From an uncultured Prevotellaceae bacterium (GTDB taxonomy: Bacteria; Bacteroidota; Bacteroidia; Bacteroidales; Bacteroidaceae), in contig CALFJG010000082.1 in assembly GCA_937877625.1 (NCBI GenBank), forward strand, positions 1-31,053: DNA of 31,053 nucleotides. Reading direction: 5' to 3'. The notes beneath the pieces were generated by a model. It was not told the origin of the DNA. It saw only the letters and a list, made by a program, of their open reading frames with translations, and ran no database searches. The position numbers were made by a program, and so were the translations under genes. How positions within the stretch are numbered: position 1 is the stretch's first letter; every line of letters begins with the position of its first letter. Shown here in pieces: positions 1 to 7,087 of the stretch.

Positions 1-29
1 AGCGAGGGCTTCAGCCTAATTTTTATCCT

Positions 30-46
30 GCTAAAAAACTTTTAGC
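30..46. terminator. small A/T-rich hairpin downstream of the holA fragment
   Basis: A 7-bp inverted repeat, GCTAAAA and TTTTAGC around a 3-nt loop, lies just beyond the holA 3' fragment (read on the minus strand). It has no clear U-run, so it is only a possible weak terminator for the original holA transcript. Confidence 0.3.
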
Positions 47-55
47 GGACAGCAA

Positions 56-436
56 TAATTAAGAATAAAGAAAAGGAGTTCTCTCAGTAGTTCCCCTTGT
101 GTGGTATTGGGATTGTCGATGCCTTTGCTTCGTGCGTCGGTGCGTCGAATAGCCGAGATAATGTTCATCACCTTACGTGCCTTATAGTTTTTCATTGCCG
201 GAAGCACGTTATTCCTCAGTTGCCAGTCGGACATACCGAGATAGTTTTGCAGCCCATGTTCCGAGCGGTCGGGAGCATAGTAGGCGATAAACACATTTTG
301 AAAATAGCGAAACAGAACGGGCAGCGTTTTCTGTATGGGATTAGACTTAGGATTTGCGTCAAAATACTTGGCGATTTGAAAGACTTTCTGCACGTTTTTT
401 TTCTCCGAGGGCATCGGTGAGTTCGAATACATTAAA
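56..436 (-). pseudogene. partial, frameshifted duplicate of the holA 3' end
   Basis: This 381-bp stretch repeats the last third of holA (1615-1994). The only difference I find is a T-run of 8 here against 7 in the intact gene. The extra base shifts the frame near the 5' end of the fragment, so it can only be read from an out-of-frame ATG at about 432. The normal stop is also missing, because the base completing TAG in the intact gene (C1614) lies outside the repeat; here the frame continues as YCCPLKVF before stopping at 31. There is no 5' two-thirds of holA. I read it as a non-functional remnant left when the Fic cassette was inserted. Near identity suggests a recent event. Confidence 0.85.
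56..436. repeat. direct repeat copy A (holA 3' end) flanking the fic cassette
   Basis: Copy A begins at TAATTAAGAATAAAG and ends at ATTAAA. It is in the same orientation as copy B (1615-1994) and 381 against 380 bp long. The two copies bracket the 1178-bp fic segment (437-1614), so RecA-dependent recombination could delete fic and one copy. Confidence 0.9.
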
Positions 437-453
437 GGTCGGTTCTATTAATC
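437..453. repeat. lone terminal repeat related to the dispersed palindromic element
   Basis: Immediately after copy A ends in TAAA, the sequence reads GGTCGGTTCTATTAAT. This matches 15 of 16 bases of the GGTGGGTTCTATTAAT end of the element at 18250, and it follows the same TAAA-type 4-mer that flanks the element at 27695. I do not find a convincing partner end on the other side of fic. The fic stop codon lies inside this repeat. Confidence 0.55.
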
Positions 454-1554
454 GTAGATTATCACCCAATCGCTTCCCTTTCCTTTACTGCGTTTTATAA
501 TACCTTTTTCACTAAGGTGTGCTGTAATATTTTTAACAGTTCTCTCTGATTTCCTTATTTCTTTTGCAATAAACGTTTGTTTTGCCGAAGGATCTTGCCG
601 TATTATTCTAAGCACCGCAATCTCTTCCAAAGTGCAATCCTTGCACTTCGTTGGTAGTGGAAGTGCAGAATTTGCACTTTGAACAAACTCCTTTGCACTT
701 TGGGCTTCAGTTTCTGCCCTCCAGTCTAAATGCATCTCGCGGTTGCGCAGTGGTGTGGTTTCGCCAAGTAGCATATTGCGGAAGAAGCGTTCCAAGAATA
801 CAGTCGTCTCTGTCACACCTACTTGCAGATTGCTGTAGTTGGCACGAACCAATGCATTGCGGAAATACGAGGAGTTAGTGGCAAAGAGGTCGTTGGTTAC
901 TTTGAAGCCAAGTGCTTTCAGATACTTAATCATAAAGACAGCCGTACTACGGGTATTACCCTCACCAAAAGCATGAATTTGCCAAAGGTTCGCACAGAAG
1001 CGTGTCAGATGACTGATGGCTTCATCAATGCTTTTGCCCTCATAGCTATAGTTTCGCTCCTGTCTCATATCATACTCCAATGTCTCGCTGATGGTGTCAG
1101 CACTGGCGTAATAGACCGTTTCACCTCGCAACACCCATTCTCGTTTGGTAATATTATAGTCGCGGATGAGTCCTGCAAACTTATAGATACCGTCAAACAG
1201 ACGTCGATGGATGGACGTTAATTGCGTCGGAGAGAAGTTAAAGGTTTGCTCTTGAAGCAACTCTGTGATACGGGCAGAAACCTTATCAGCCTCTTCTGTC
1301 CGTTCACCTTCAATCTCTTTGCATCCAGCCTGCGACTTATAGTAGCTGTCGATAAGTTGTATTGCCTCACTGATGGTGATATCACCTTCGATGTGACGAC
1401 GAGCTGTTTCTAACAAGTATGGCGATGTCTTCAGACCATCAACCTCCTGCAGTCCTATGGCAGTCTGCCAAGCACGGCCACGTTCTTGTTCTTGTGGTTC
1501 ACCTTGACGGATGTACTCGTCTAGCCCCTGTATGTATTGTCTATCTTCTGTCAT
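448..1554 (-). CDS. Fic-domain protein with VbhA-like N-terminus and C-terminal winged helix
   Basis: This 368-residue Fic-family enzyme probably transfers AMP (or another nucleotide phosphate) from a nucleotide to a hydroxyl side chain of a target protein in the cytoplasm. The catalytic loop HAFGEGNTR is at residues 194-202, with the family His, acidic residue, Asn and Arg in place. Residues 29-73 resemble a VbhA-type antitoxin domain fused to Fic (GDITISEAIQLIDSYY at 57-72). The usual inhibitory S-x-x-x-E-G appears as LQEVDG (35-40), lacking both Ser and Glu. About 310-368 look like a winged helix (SAKQTFIAKEIRKSERTVKN). It is the only gene of a cassette between two holA 3' repeats, its stop codon falls in an element-like end, and it seems more A/T-rich than its neighbours, all pointing to acquisition. 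It may be a self-contained toxin or a regulatory AMPylator; the target is unknown. Confidence 0.85.
   Translation of the reverse strand: MTEDRQYIQGLDEYIRQGEPQEQERGRAWQTAIGLQEVDGLKTSPYLLETARRHIEGDITISEAIQLIDSYYKSQAGCKEIEGERTEEADKVSARITELLQEQTFNFSPTQLTSIHRRLFDGIYKFAGLIRDYNITKREWVLRGETVYYASADTISETLEYDMRQERNYSYEGKSIDEAISHLTRFCANLWQIHAFGEGNTRSTAVFMIKYLKALGFKVTNDLFATNSSYFRNALVRANYSNLQVGVTETTVFLERFFRNMLLGETTPLRNREMHLDWRAETEAQSAKEFVQSANSALPLPTKCKDCTLEEIAVLRIIRQDPSAKQTFIAKEIRKSERTVKNITAHLSEKGIIKRSKGKGSDWVIIYD
630..700. promoter_or_regulatory. cluster of five TTGCACTT-type octamers inside fic
   Basis: Octamers TTGCACTT occur at 641-648, 672-679 and 693-700, and the inverse AAGTGCAA/G at 630-637 and 661-668. 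The first four form two adjacent inverted repeats. They fall in different codon phases (encoding SA, AL, KCK and CT), so protein constraint does not explain them. They lie between the Fic domain and the winged helix and might be a binding site; function is unproven. Confidence 0.4.
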
Positions 1555-1613
1555 AGTATCTCTTGTGAATCTTGCCGCCTATGATGAGACACTTTCATCA
1601 ATCGTATAACACC

Positions 1614-2645
1614 CTAATTAAGAATAAAGAAAAGGAGTTCTCTCAGTAGTTCCCCTTGTGTGGTATTGGGATTGTCGATGCCTTTGCTTCGTGCGTCGGT
1701 GCGTCGAATAGCCGAGATAATGTTCATCACCTTACGTGCCTTATAGTTTTTCATTGCCGGAAGCACGTTATTCCTCAGTTGCCAGTCGGACATACCGAGA
1801 TAGTTTTGCAGCCCATGTTCCGAGCGGTCGGGAGCATAGTAGGCGATAAACACATTTTGAAAATAGCGAAACAGAACGGGCAGCGTTTTCTGTATGGGAT
1901 TAGACTTAGGATTTGCGTCAAAATACTTGGCGATTTGAAAGACTTTCTGCACGTTTTTTTCTCCGAGGGCATCGGTGAGTTCGAATACATTAAACTCCTT
2001 TGACACTCCGATATGGGTTGCCACCAAGTCGTCTGTGATTTGCTGCTGACTTTCGGGCATTGCTATAACAAGTTTGTCTATTTCGCTTGTTAGACGTGCG
2101 AGGTCGGCTCCGATATGTGCTGCGAGCAGTTGCGCGGCTTTGATATCTATTTTTAGTCCTTTGTCTGCGACGTAAGAAGTGATAAAAGATGAGAGTCTGT
2201 TTTCGTAGACCTTCGGTGTTTCATACACAACGCCGATTTTCTTTATGAGGTTAAACACTGTAGTACGCTTGTCCACCGTTCCGTTGCGATAGGTGATGAT
2301 AAGCACCGTGGTGGGCTGTGGCTGTTTGAGGTATGTTTCCAATCGTGCAAACCCCTCGAGGTTTTGGGCTTCTTTGAGTGCCACCACCATTCTGTCGCCC
2401 GCCATAGGAAATCCGCGAGCGGTGGTCACCACCGTTTCCACGTCGGTCTCTGCCCCGAAGAGTGTAATCATCGACCAGTCGCGCATTCCCTGAGGCACCA
2501 GGGCATCAATGAGTGCGCTCTCGAGTTTGTCGAGGAAATAGTTTTCGGTACCCATTAGGAGATAGACGGGCATTATGTTGCCGGCATTCACTTGAGCCAT
2601 AATTGTTTCAGGCGTAGGGGCGGCGGGTTTGCGGGTCGGTGGCAT
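1614..2645 (-). CDS. holA: DNA polymerase III, delta subunit
   Basis: The 343-residue HolA is the clamp-loader subunit that opens the beta sliding clamp during replication. The N-terminal part carries the HolA pattern MPVYLLMGTENYFLDKLESA followed by a degenerate AAA+ fold; the middle has the lid region (AAQLLAAHIGADLARLTSEI), and the C-terminal third is the helical collar domain that is duplicated at 56-436. Length is normal for the family. The ATG at 2645 is followed by a Pro/Thr-rich stretch, and the conserved part begins near residue 24, so a later Met is possible. The 3' end has been rebuilt by the fic insertion: the last codons come from the repeat, and the first base outside it (C1614) completes the TAG stop. 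The gene should still be functional, as expected for an essential subunit. Confidence 0.93.
   Translation of the reverse strand: MPPTRKPAAPTPETIMAQVNAGNIMPVYLLMGTENYFLDKLESALIDALVPQGMRDWSMITLFGAETDVETVVTTARGFPMAGDRMVVALKEAQNLEGFARLETYLKQPQPTTVLIITYRNGTVDKRTTVFNLIKKIGVVYETPKVYENRLSSFITSYVADKGLKIDIKAAQLLAAHIGADLARLTSEIDKLVIAMPESQQQITDDLVATHIGVSKEFNVFELTDALGEKNVQKVFQIAKYFDANPKSNPIQKTLPVLFRYFQNVFIAYYAPDRSEHGLQNYLGMSDWQLRNNVLPAMKNYKARKVMNIISAIRRTDARSKGIDNPNTTQGELLRELLFFILN
1615..1994. repeat. direct repeat copy B (within intact holA)
   Basis: This is the 3' third of the intact holA gene and matches copy A (56-436) base for base except for 7 rather than 8 T in the run near 1954. It ends at ATTAAA, after which holA continues (CTCCTTTGAC) while copy A switches to the element-like end. 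Confidence 0.9.
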
Positions 2646-2785
2646 GCTTTAGGAGGTTAGAACGGTTTATACAGCGCAGGCATTGCCGGTGCTATTGACA
2701 TTCTCGAGGAAGACAAAAGAAAAAGCGGTTATTGAAAAACGCGCGTGGCGATACGTTTCGGGGCGATGAGGGGTTAAGGGGTGTT

Positions 2786-3550
2786 CTACACCCATTTCTC
2801 AAGCAGCAGTTTCTCCAGTTGGTCGGGGCTGACGGCTCGTGTGAGGTGTCCGGCCTCGGCAACGCTGATGCTTCCGGTTTCTTCGCTTACTATGATGGCC
2901 AGTGCATCACTCTTCTCTGTGATACCTACCCCACTGCGGTGTCGCAGGCCAAAGTTTTTCGGCAGGTTGGGGTCGTGGCTCACGGGCAAGATACAGCCTG
3001 CCGCCCACAGCCGGTGGTGGCTCACTATGAGTGCGCCGTCGTGGAGCGGGCTGTTTTTGAAAAAGATGTTCTCCAGTAGTCGGCTACTGATTGCGGCATC
3101 GATAGTCTCCCCGGTCTGTGCCTCGTCTTTTAGTCCTACGCCGCGTTCTATCACGATAAGTGCGCCGACTTTTTGCTTTGACATTGCGGTGCAGGCGAGA
3201 ACTAAGGGCATTATATCGTTGTTCTTCTGCTCGTTGGCCTCGTGGTCGCGAAATAGTGCGAGGAACCAGTTGAAGCCGCGGTGTGTGCCGATATTGCTAA
3301 AGAAGTGGCGTATCTCTTCTTGAAAGAGTACCACGAGGGCTATCACGCCGATGTTTACCAATTGGTCCATTATGCCGCCGATGAGCCGCATACCGAGTAC
3401 ACGCGACACCACCAGCCACACGAACATAAAGATCATTATGCCGCTGAACACACCGGCGGCGCGTGTGGAGCGCATCAGCCGATACAGGTAGAAGAGTATA
3501 AGCCCGACGCAGAGTATGTCGAGCGCGTCTTTGAAACCGAAGGAAAGCAT
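2786..3550 (-). CDS. cdaA: diadenylate cyclase CdaA (DisA_N domain)
   Basis: CdaA condenses two ATP into the second messenger c-di-AMP, which controls osmotic balance and cell-wall homeostasis. The 254-residue protein has the expected build: three membrane helices in the first ~75 residues (for example VFSGIMIFMFVWLVVS), a short linker, then the cytoplasmic cyclase domain. Both catalytic motifs are intact: DGA (171-173, in PLHDGALIV) and RHRSG (203-207). It lies 211 bp downstream of folP on the same strand and probably shares its transcript; the folP-cdaA pairing is common in Bacteroidota. No CdaR partner gene is present here, as expected for this phylum. Confidence 0.94.
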   Translation of the reverse strand: MLSFGFKDALDILCVGLILFYLYRLMRSTRAAGVFSGIMIFMFVWLVVSRVLGMRLIGGIMDQLVNIGVIALVVLFQEEIRHFFSNIGTHRGFNWFLALFRDHEANEQKNNDIMPLVLACTAMSKQKVGALIVIERGVGLKDEAQTGETIDAAISSRLLENIFFKNSPLHDGALIVSHHRLWAAGCILPVSHDPNLPKNFGLRHRSGVGITEKSDALAIIVSEETGSISVAEAGHLTRAVSPDQLEKLLLEKWV

Positions 3551-3761
3551 AAGTTATTAAGAGATATTTGTGTGCGTGGCAAGAGCAGAGTACCTTTCGC
3601 AGAGCCGACACCGACCGTCCCTATGGAGCGTACCACAAAGGAAGTCGCACGAACCCACCCGCTCATTCTTGCTCATCTGTTCTCCACTTGCTTTATAGGT
3701 TTACGCAGCCGAGAGAGCAACAACCTTATAAAACGCCACGATAAGTATCAATAGTACAGAC

Positions 3762-4631
3762 TTAAATCGATTGTTCTTCCGCCGGCTCCCTCGCACGCTC
3801 CACGCGTCGCCATATCTCTATGGCTTGCCGTGCGGTGCGTACATCGTGTACACGCAGTATGTGCGTACCGGCTTGCAGTGCGAGTATATGAACAGCGGTG
3901 GTGGCGGGGAGTGCTTCGTCGGGGGTTATGCCCAGCGGTTTCCAGAGCATCGACTTGCGCGAGACACCCACGAGCAGCGGTTGGCCTAAGCGCTGAAACT
4001 CTTTGAGTGCGGCGAGCAGACGATAGTTGTCGTCCACCGACTTGCTGAAGCCAAAGCCCGGGTCGAGCACCACATCGTTAATTCCCGCTGCCTGACACGC
4101 GGCAAGTCGCTGGGCGAGCTCGCGATAAACGCTTGTGGCGCAGTCGTCGTAGTGGGTGGGGGCGTGCATCGTCTGCAACGTGCCGCGCAGGTGCATTATT
4201 ATATATGGTACGCGCAAGGCGGCGACGGTGGCGAGCATTCGTTTGTCAAACAGCCCGCCGCTGATGTCGTTGACGATATCTGCACCATATTCCTCCACAC
4301 AGGCTTTGGCCACCTCGGCGCGGAACGTGTCAATGCTCACTATGGCCTCCGGCCACTCGCGACGCACCACACGCAATGTTGCTGCGAGGCGCGCACGTTC
4401 CTCCTGCACACTTACGTCGTCGGCACCGGGGCGTGTGCTATAGGCTCCGATGTCGAGGATGTCGGCACCCTGCTCGCGCAGCAGCCCTACGCGCTCGGCC
4501 ACGGCACTCTCCGTCGGCACACGGCTCGCAGCAAAATAGCTGTCGGGGGTGGCATTGATAATTCCCATCACACGCGGTGAGGCGAGCGAGAGCAACTGGC
4601 CGTGAACGTTGAGCGAGAGAGGTGTTGACAT
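3762..4631 (-). CDS. folP: dihydropteroate synthase
   Basis: FolP joins 4-aminobenzoate to dihydropterin pyrophosphate to give dihydropteroate in folate synthesis and is the sulfonamide target. The family signatures are present: GIINATPDSYF, DIGAYSTRPGAD, DPGFGFSKS and GVSRKSM, ending with the phosphate-binding RVHDV. I take the ATG at 4631 (289 residues) because family similarity begins right after it (PLSLNVHGQLL). An in-frame ATG at 4667 would add 12 unremarkable residues but has a purine-rich stretch upstream (AGAAGAAA), so the longer form stays possible. A Bacteroidota promoter box lies upstream on the minus strand (4816-4823). cdaA follows. Confidence 0.93.
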   Translation of the reverse strand: MSTPLSLNVHGQLLSLASPRVMGIINATPDSYFAASRVPTESAVAERVGLLREQGADILDIGAYSTRPGADDVSVQEERARLAATLRVVRREWPEAIVSIDTFRAEVAKACVEEYGADIVNDISGGLFDKRMLATVAALRVPYIIMHLRGTLQTMHAPTHYDDCATSVYRELAQRLAACQAAGINDVVLDPGFGFSKSVDDNYRLLAALKEFQRLGQPLLVGVSRKSMLWKPLGITPDEALPATTAVHILALQAGTHILRVHDVRTARQAIEIWRRVERAREPAEEQSI

Positions 4632-4815
4632 AGACCCGTGAAGAGGAGAAGCGTTGCGTCCAAGCATCTATTTCTTCTGTTAGAATTCTTTTTTGCGCTC
4701 CTTTGTTGGCAGGCGTATTCATCGCTGCTACGAACACCACAAACAAGCCTTTGACGGTGCATAGATGCTTTTCAGGAGGAAGAGGTAAGCCCTTGTTTCG
4801 TACTGAATTTTGCTA

Positions 4816-4823
4816 CAAAAGTA
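4816..4823 (-). promoter_or_regulatory. -7 box for folP-cdaA
   Basis: On the minus strand this reads TACTTTTG, a match to the Bacteroidota -7 consensus TAnnTTTG. It points toward folP with a leader of roughly 140-180 nt and is back to back with the murF promoter. Confidence 0.55.
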
Positions 4824-4865
4824 ATACTTCCTTACGAAATAACGCACGCTGCTGTGTTTTTTGGC

Positions 4866-4873
4866 TAACTTTG
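4866..4873 (+). promoter_or_regulatory. -7 box for murF
   Basis: TAACTTTG matches TAnnTTTG about 27 bp before the murF ATG at 4900, predicting a very short leader. Its position argues against the in-frame TTG at 4861 being the start codon, since that TTG lies upstream of the -7 box. Confidence 0.65.
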
Positions 4874-4899
4874 CAATCAAAAAAACAACCGTTGTTTCT

Positions 4900-6219
4900 A
4901 TGACCTCCGAACTTCTTGAACGGCTCTATGCACTCTACTTGGCTCACCCCGTGGTAACCACCGACACGCGCTCGCTAACACCCGGCGCGCTATTCTTTGC
5001 TTTGAAAGGAGCCAACTTCAATGGCAACCACTTCGCCGTGCAGGCCTTATCCTGTGGCTGTGCCGCCGCCGTGGTGGACGATGCGCAAGTGGCGGAGAGC
5101 GACGAACGTCTGTTCCTCGTGCCCGATGTGCTCACCGCGATGCAGCAGCTGGCTGCGAAACACCGCCGCGAGTGGGGCGCGCCCGTGATAGAAATCACCG
5201 GCACCAACGGCAAGACCACCACCAAGGAGCTCTGCGCCGCCGTACTCGCCCGGAAGTATCGCGTACTCTTCACCGAGGGCAACCTCAACAACCACATCGG
5301 CGTGCCGCGCACCCTGCTGCGCCTGACGCGTGAGCACCAAATCGCCGTTGTAGAAACTGGCGCCAACCACCCCGGCGAGATACGCGACTTAGCGGCTATA
5401 GTACAGCCCGATGCGGGCTTGATAACCAATGTCGGTGTGGCACACATCGAGGGGTTCGGCTCGTTTGAAGGCGTGGTGAACACCAAGTGCGAACTCTACG
5501 ACCAGCTGCGCACCACGGGGGGCAGCATCTTCCTCCACGCCGACAACGCCATCCTCTCCGCCCGTGCCGAGGGGCTGAAACAATACACCTACGGAAGCCC
5601 CGAGAGCGGTGCTACGGTACAAGGCGAAGCCCTGGCGGGCGAAGCGTTCCTACAGCTGCGCTGGCGAGTGAACGACGGAGCCTGGCATATCACACCGATG
5701 CAACTCATCGGGGCATACAACGCCCCGAACGCCTTAGCCGCCATTGCCGTAGGCATACGCTACGGCGTAACAGAAGCCGACATAGCGGAAGCACTGCACG
5801 ACTACAAACCCACAAACAACCGCAGCGAGCTGCGCCACACGGCGAGCAACGACCTCATCGTCGATGCCTACAACGCCAACCCCACAAGTATGGCGGCTGC
5901 ACTCCACAACTTCGCCGCAATCCCCCACCCCGCCAAGCGCGTTATACTCGGAGAGATGCGCGAACTCGGAGACGTCTCTGCCCAAGCACACGAAGACGTG
6001 GTACGCACGCTTACCACGATGTCGCTCACCGGCGTGTGGCTCGTGGGCAAAGCATTCGAAGAGGCCGTACAAGCCGTTTGCCCCGACGGAGCATTCCGTT
6101 GCTTCAGCGATGTAGCGGCCGTCAGGCAAGAGATAGCACACGACAAACCCACCGACTGCCTCATCTTAATAAAAGGCAGCAACGGCACACGTCTATACAC
6201 CTTGCCCGACAGTTTGTAA
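4900..6219 (+). CDS. murF: UDP-MurNAc-tripeptide--D-alanyl-D-alanine ligase
   Basis: MurF adds D-Ala-D-Ala to the UDP-MurNAc tripeptide, the last cytoplasmic step in making the peptidoglycan precursor. The N-terminal domain holds the MurF substrate motif (TDTRSLTPGALFFALKG), the central domain the ATP loop ITGTNGKTTTKE, followed by EGNLNNHIGVP and ETGANHPGEI; the C-terminal domain contains DAYNANPTSM, all typical of the family. I start at ATG 4900 (439 residues) rather than the upstream in-frame TTG, because the promoter box overlaps the latter. The gene stands alone in the plus direction, divergent from folP. Confidence 0.94.
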   Translation: MTSELLERLYALYLAHPVVTTDTRSLTPGALFFALKGANFNGNHFAVQALSCGCAAAVVDDAQVAESDERLFLVPDVLTAMQQLAAKHRREWGAPVIEITGTNGKTTTKELCAAVLARKYRVLFTEGNLNNHIGVPRTLLRLTREHQIAVVETGANHPGEIRDLAAIVQPDAGLITNVGVAHIEGFGSFEGVVNTKCELYDQLRTTGGSIFLHADNAILSARAEGLKQYTYGSPESGATVQGEALAGEAFLQLRWRVNDGAWHITPMQLIGAYNAPNALAAIAVGIRYGVTEADIAEALHDYKPTNNRSELRHTASNDLIVDAYNANPTSMAAALHNFAAIPHPAKRVILGEMRELGDVSAQAHEDVVRTLTTMSLTGVWLVGKAFEEAVQAVCPDGAFRCFSDVAAVRQEIAHDKPTDCLILIKGSNGTRLYTLPDSL

Positions 6220-6283
6220 AAGCCCGAGGCCAGCTGCTCTACGTCGCAGTGTAACGAGAGCCCCGCGCAAAAAACAAAATCTC

Positions 6284-6319
6284 ATAGGATATTTCGTCAC
6301 AATAGAAGAAATATCCTAT
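6284..6319. promoter_or_regulatory. 12-bp perfect inverted repeat (operator or enhancer-like site)
   Basis: ATAGGATATTTC (6284-6295) and GAAATATCCTAT (6308-6319) are perfect inverted copies with a 12-nt spacer. The right arm overlaps a TATTTTTG -7 box at 6317-6324. The palindrome centre is about 200 bp upstream of the sigma-54 promoter, the usual distance for a sigma-54 activator site. It could be an activator-binding site or a repressor operator. Confidence 0.5.
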
Positions 6320-6324
6320 TTTTG
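6317..6324 (+). promoter_or_regulatory. possible house promoter -7 box inside palindrome
   Basis: TATTTTTG matches TAnnTTTG and shares its first bases with the right arm of the 6284-6319 palindrome. If used, it would give hsp20 a long (~280-nt) leader or drive a short non-coding transcript. Confidence 0.35.
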
Positions 6325-6494
6325 TGGACACAGAGAACGCTCCATACCGAAGGAGTTTGTTCTATCAAAGACAGCGGGCTTATTCCACGCTTGGCCATCA
6401 TTCGTGCAGCGTATATAAGCCGCTACAACTGCCATATTGACGCACCACAGGCGGGGCGGCTGACAATTCGGCAGGCAAAAAAATCATTTAGGCG

Positions 6495-6510
6495 TTGGCA
6501 CGGCGTTTGC
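6495..6510 (+). promoter_or_regulatory. sigma-54 (RpoN) promoter of hsp20
   Basis: TTGGCACGGCGTTTGC fits the -24/-12 consensus TTGGCACG-N4-TTGC, with GG (6497-6498) and GC (6509-6510) separated by exactly 10 bases. Transcription would start near 6522, leaving a leader of about 86 nt before the hsp20 ATG at 6608. No TAnnTTTG box of comparable quality is closer to the gene. Confidence 0.7.
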
Positions 6511-6607
6511 CTAATATAGGGCAAAGAAAAGCAAGCAACAAAAACAACACACAACTTGCTTCTCGCCAAAAACAAACACAAACGTCAAACCTAAAAACCA
6601 CACAACT

Positions 6608-7042
6608 ATGACAACCATTCGCAGAAACTATCCTACAAACTGGCTTCCCGATGTATTCGAAGACCTTTTCAACGGAAGTTTTATCCACCGCCCCACAGCC
6701 ACTCGCCCCGCCATCAATGTCGTTGAGGACGATAAGCAATACCGAGCCGAAGTGGCCGCACCGGGAATGAGCAAAGACGATGTTCACATCCACCTCAATG
6801 AAGACGGCAACCTCGTCATCAACCTCGAAAAGAAAGAAGAGCATAAGGAAGACCAAGAACCCGCACGCTACCTGCGACGCGAATTCTCCTACACCAAGTT
6901 CCAACAAACACTGCTCCTGCCCGAGGACATCGAAAAAGAACAAATCTCAGCACGTGTAGCCGACGGCATTCTCACCGTGACGCTTCCGAAAGTAAAACCC
7001 ACCGAGAAAACACCGCTCAAACGCAACATTGAAGTACTCTAA
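6608..7042 (+). CDS. small heat shock protein (Hsp20/alpha-crystallin)
   Basis: This 144-residue cytoplasmic holdase binds unfolding proteins and keeps them refoldable. It has a short N-terminal arm (TNWLPDVFEDLFNG), an alpha-crystallin domain from about residue 33 to 130 with AAPGMSKDDVHIHLNEDGNL and the conserved end DGILTVTLPK, and a short tail ending in the IEVL type of I-x-V/L motif used for oligomer assembly. It is monocistronic, with a sigma-54 promoter about 90 bp upstream and a strong hairpin about 77 bp downstream, so it is probably stress-induced through an RpoN activator encoded elsewhere. Confidence 0.93.
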   Translation: MTTIRRNYPTNWLPDVFEDLFNGSFIHRPTATRPAINVVEDDKQYRAEVAAPGMSKDDVHIHLNEDGNLVINLEKKEEHKEDQEPARYLRREFSYTKFQQTLLLPEDIEKEQISARVADGILTVTLPKVKPTEKTPLKRNIEVL

Positions 7043-7087
7043 ACCACACTAAAAAATAAACCAAGGCTTAGAAAATTCAAAGTGTGA

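Larger units (their letters stand above)
6220..6607. other. 388-bp regulatory intergenic region murF-hsp20
   Basis: It holds a perfect 12-bp inverted repeat (6284-6319) overlapping a TAnnTTTG box and, nearer the gene, a sigma-54 promoter (6495-6510). A 65-codon frame inside it (6322-6519) has no recognisable features and spans the sigma-54 promoter, so I treat the stretch as non-coding. No terminator for murF is evident. Confidence 0.6.

Noticed and set aside
835..860. TTGGCACGAACC as a second sigma-54 promoter inside fic
   Set aside because: The -12 GC is not at the required 10-bp spacing and the site is in coding sequence on the opposite strand.
1555..1614. Second terminal repeat of the element family at the far side of fic
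   Set aside because: ATAACACCC near 1606 is only loosely similar to ATAGAACCCACC; not enough to claim an intact composite element.
3281..3754. 157-codon plus-strand frame opposite cdaA and the folP-cdaA gap
   Set aside because: His/Glu/Tyr-rich shadow of cdaA with no family likeness.
5487..6254. 255-codon plus-strand frame overlapping murF
   Set aside because: Arg/His/Pro-rich out-of-frame reading of a GC-rich gene; murF is intact.
6284..6319. CIRCE heat-shock operator
   Set aside because: The palindrome does not contain the CIRCE TTAGCACTC half-site and has a different spacer length.
6322..6519. 65-codon frame upstream of hsp20
   Set aside because: It opens at TTG/ATG-like codons in a regulatory region, spans the sigma-54 promoter and has no conserved features.
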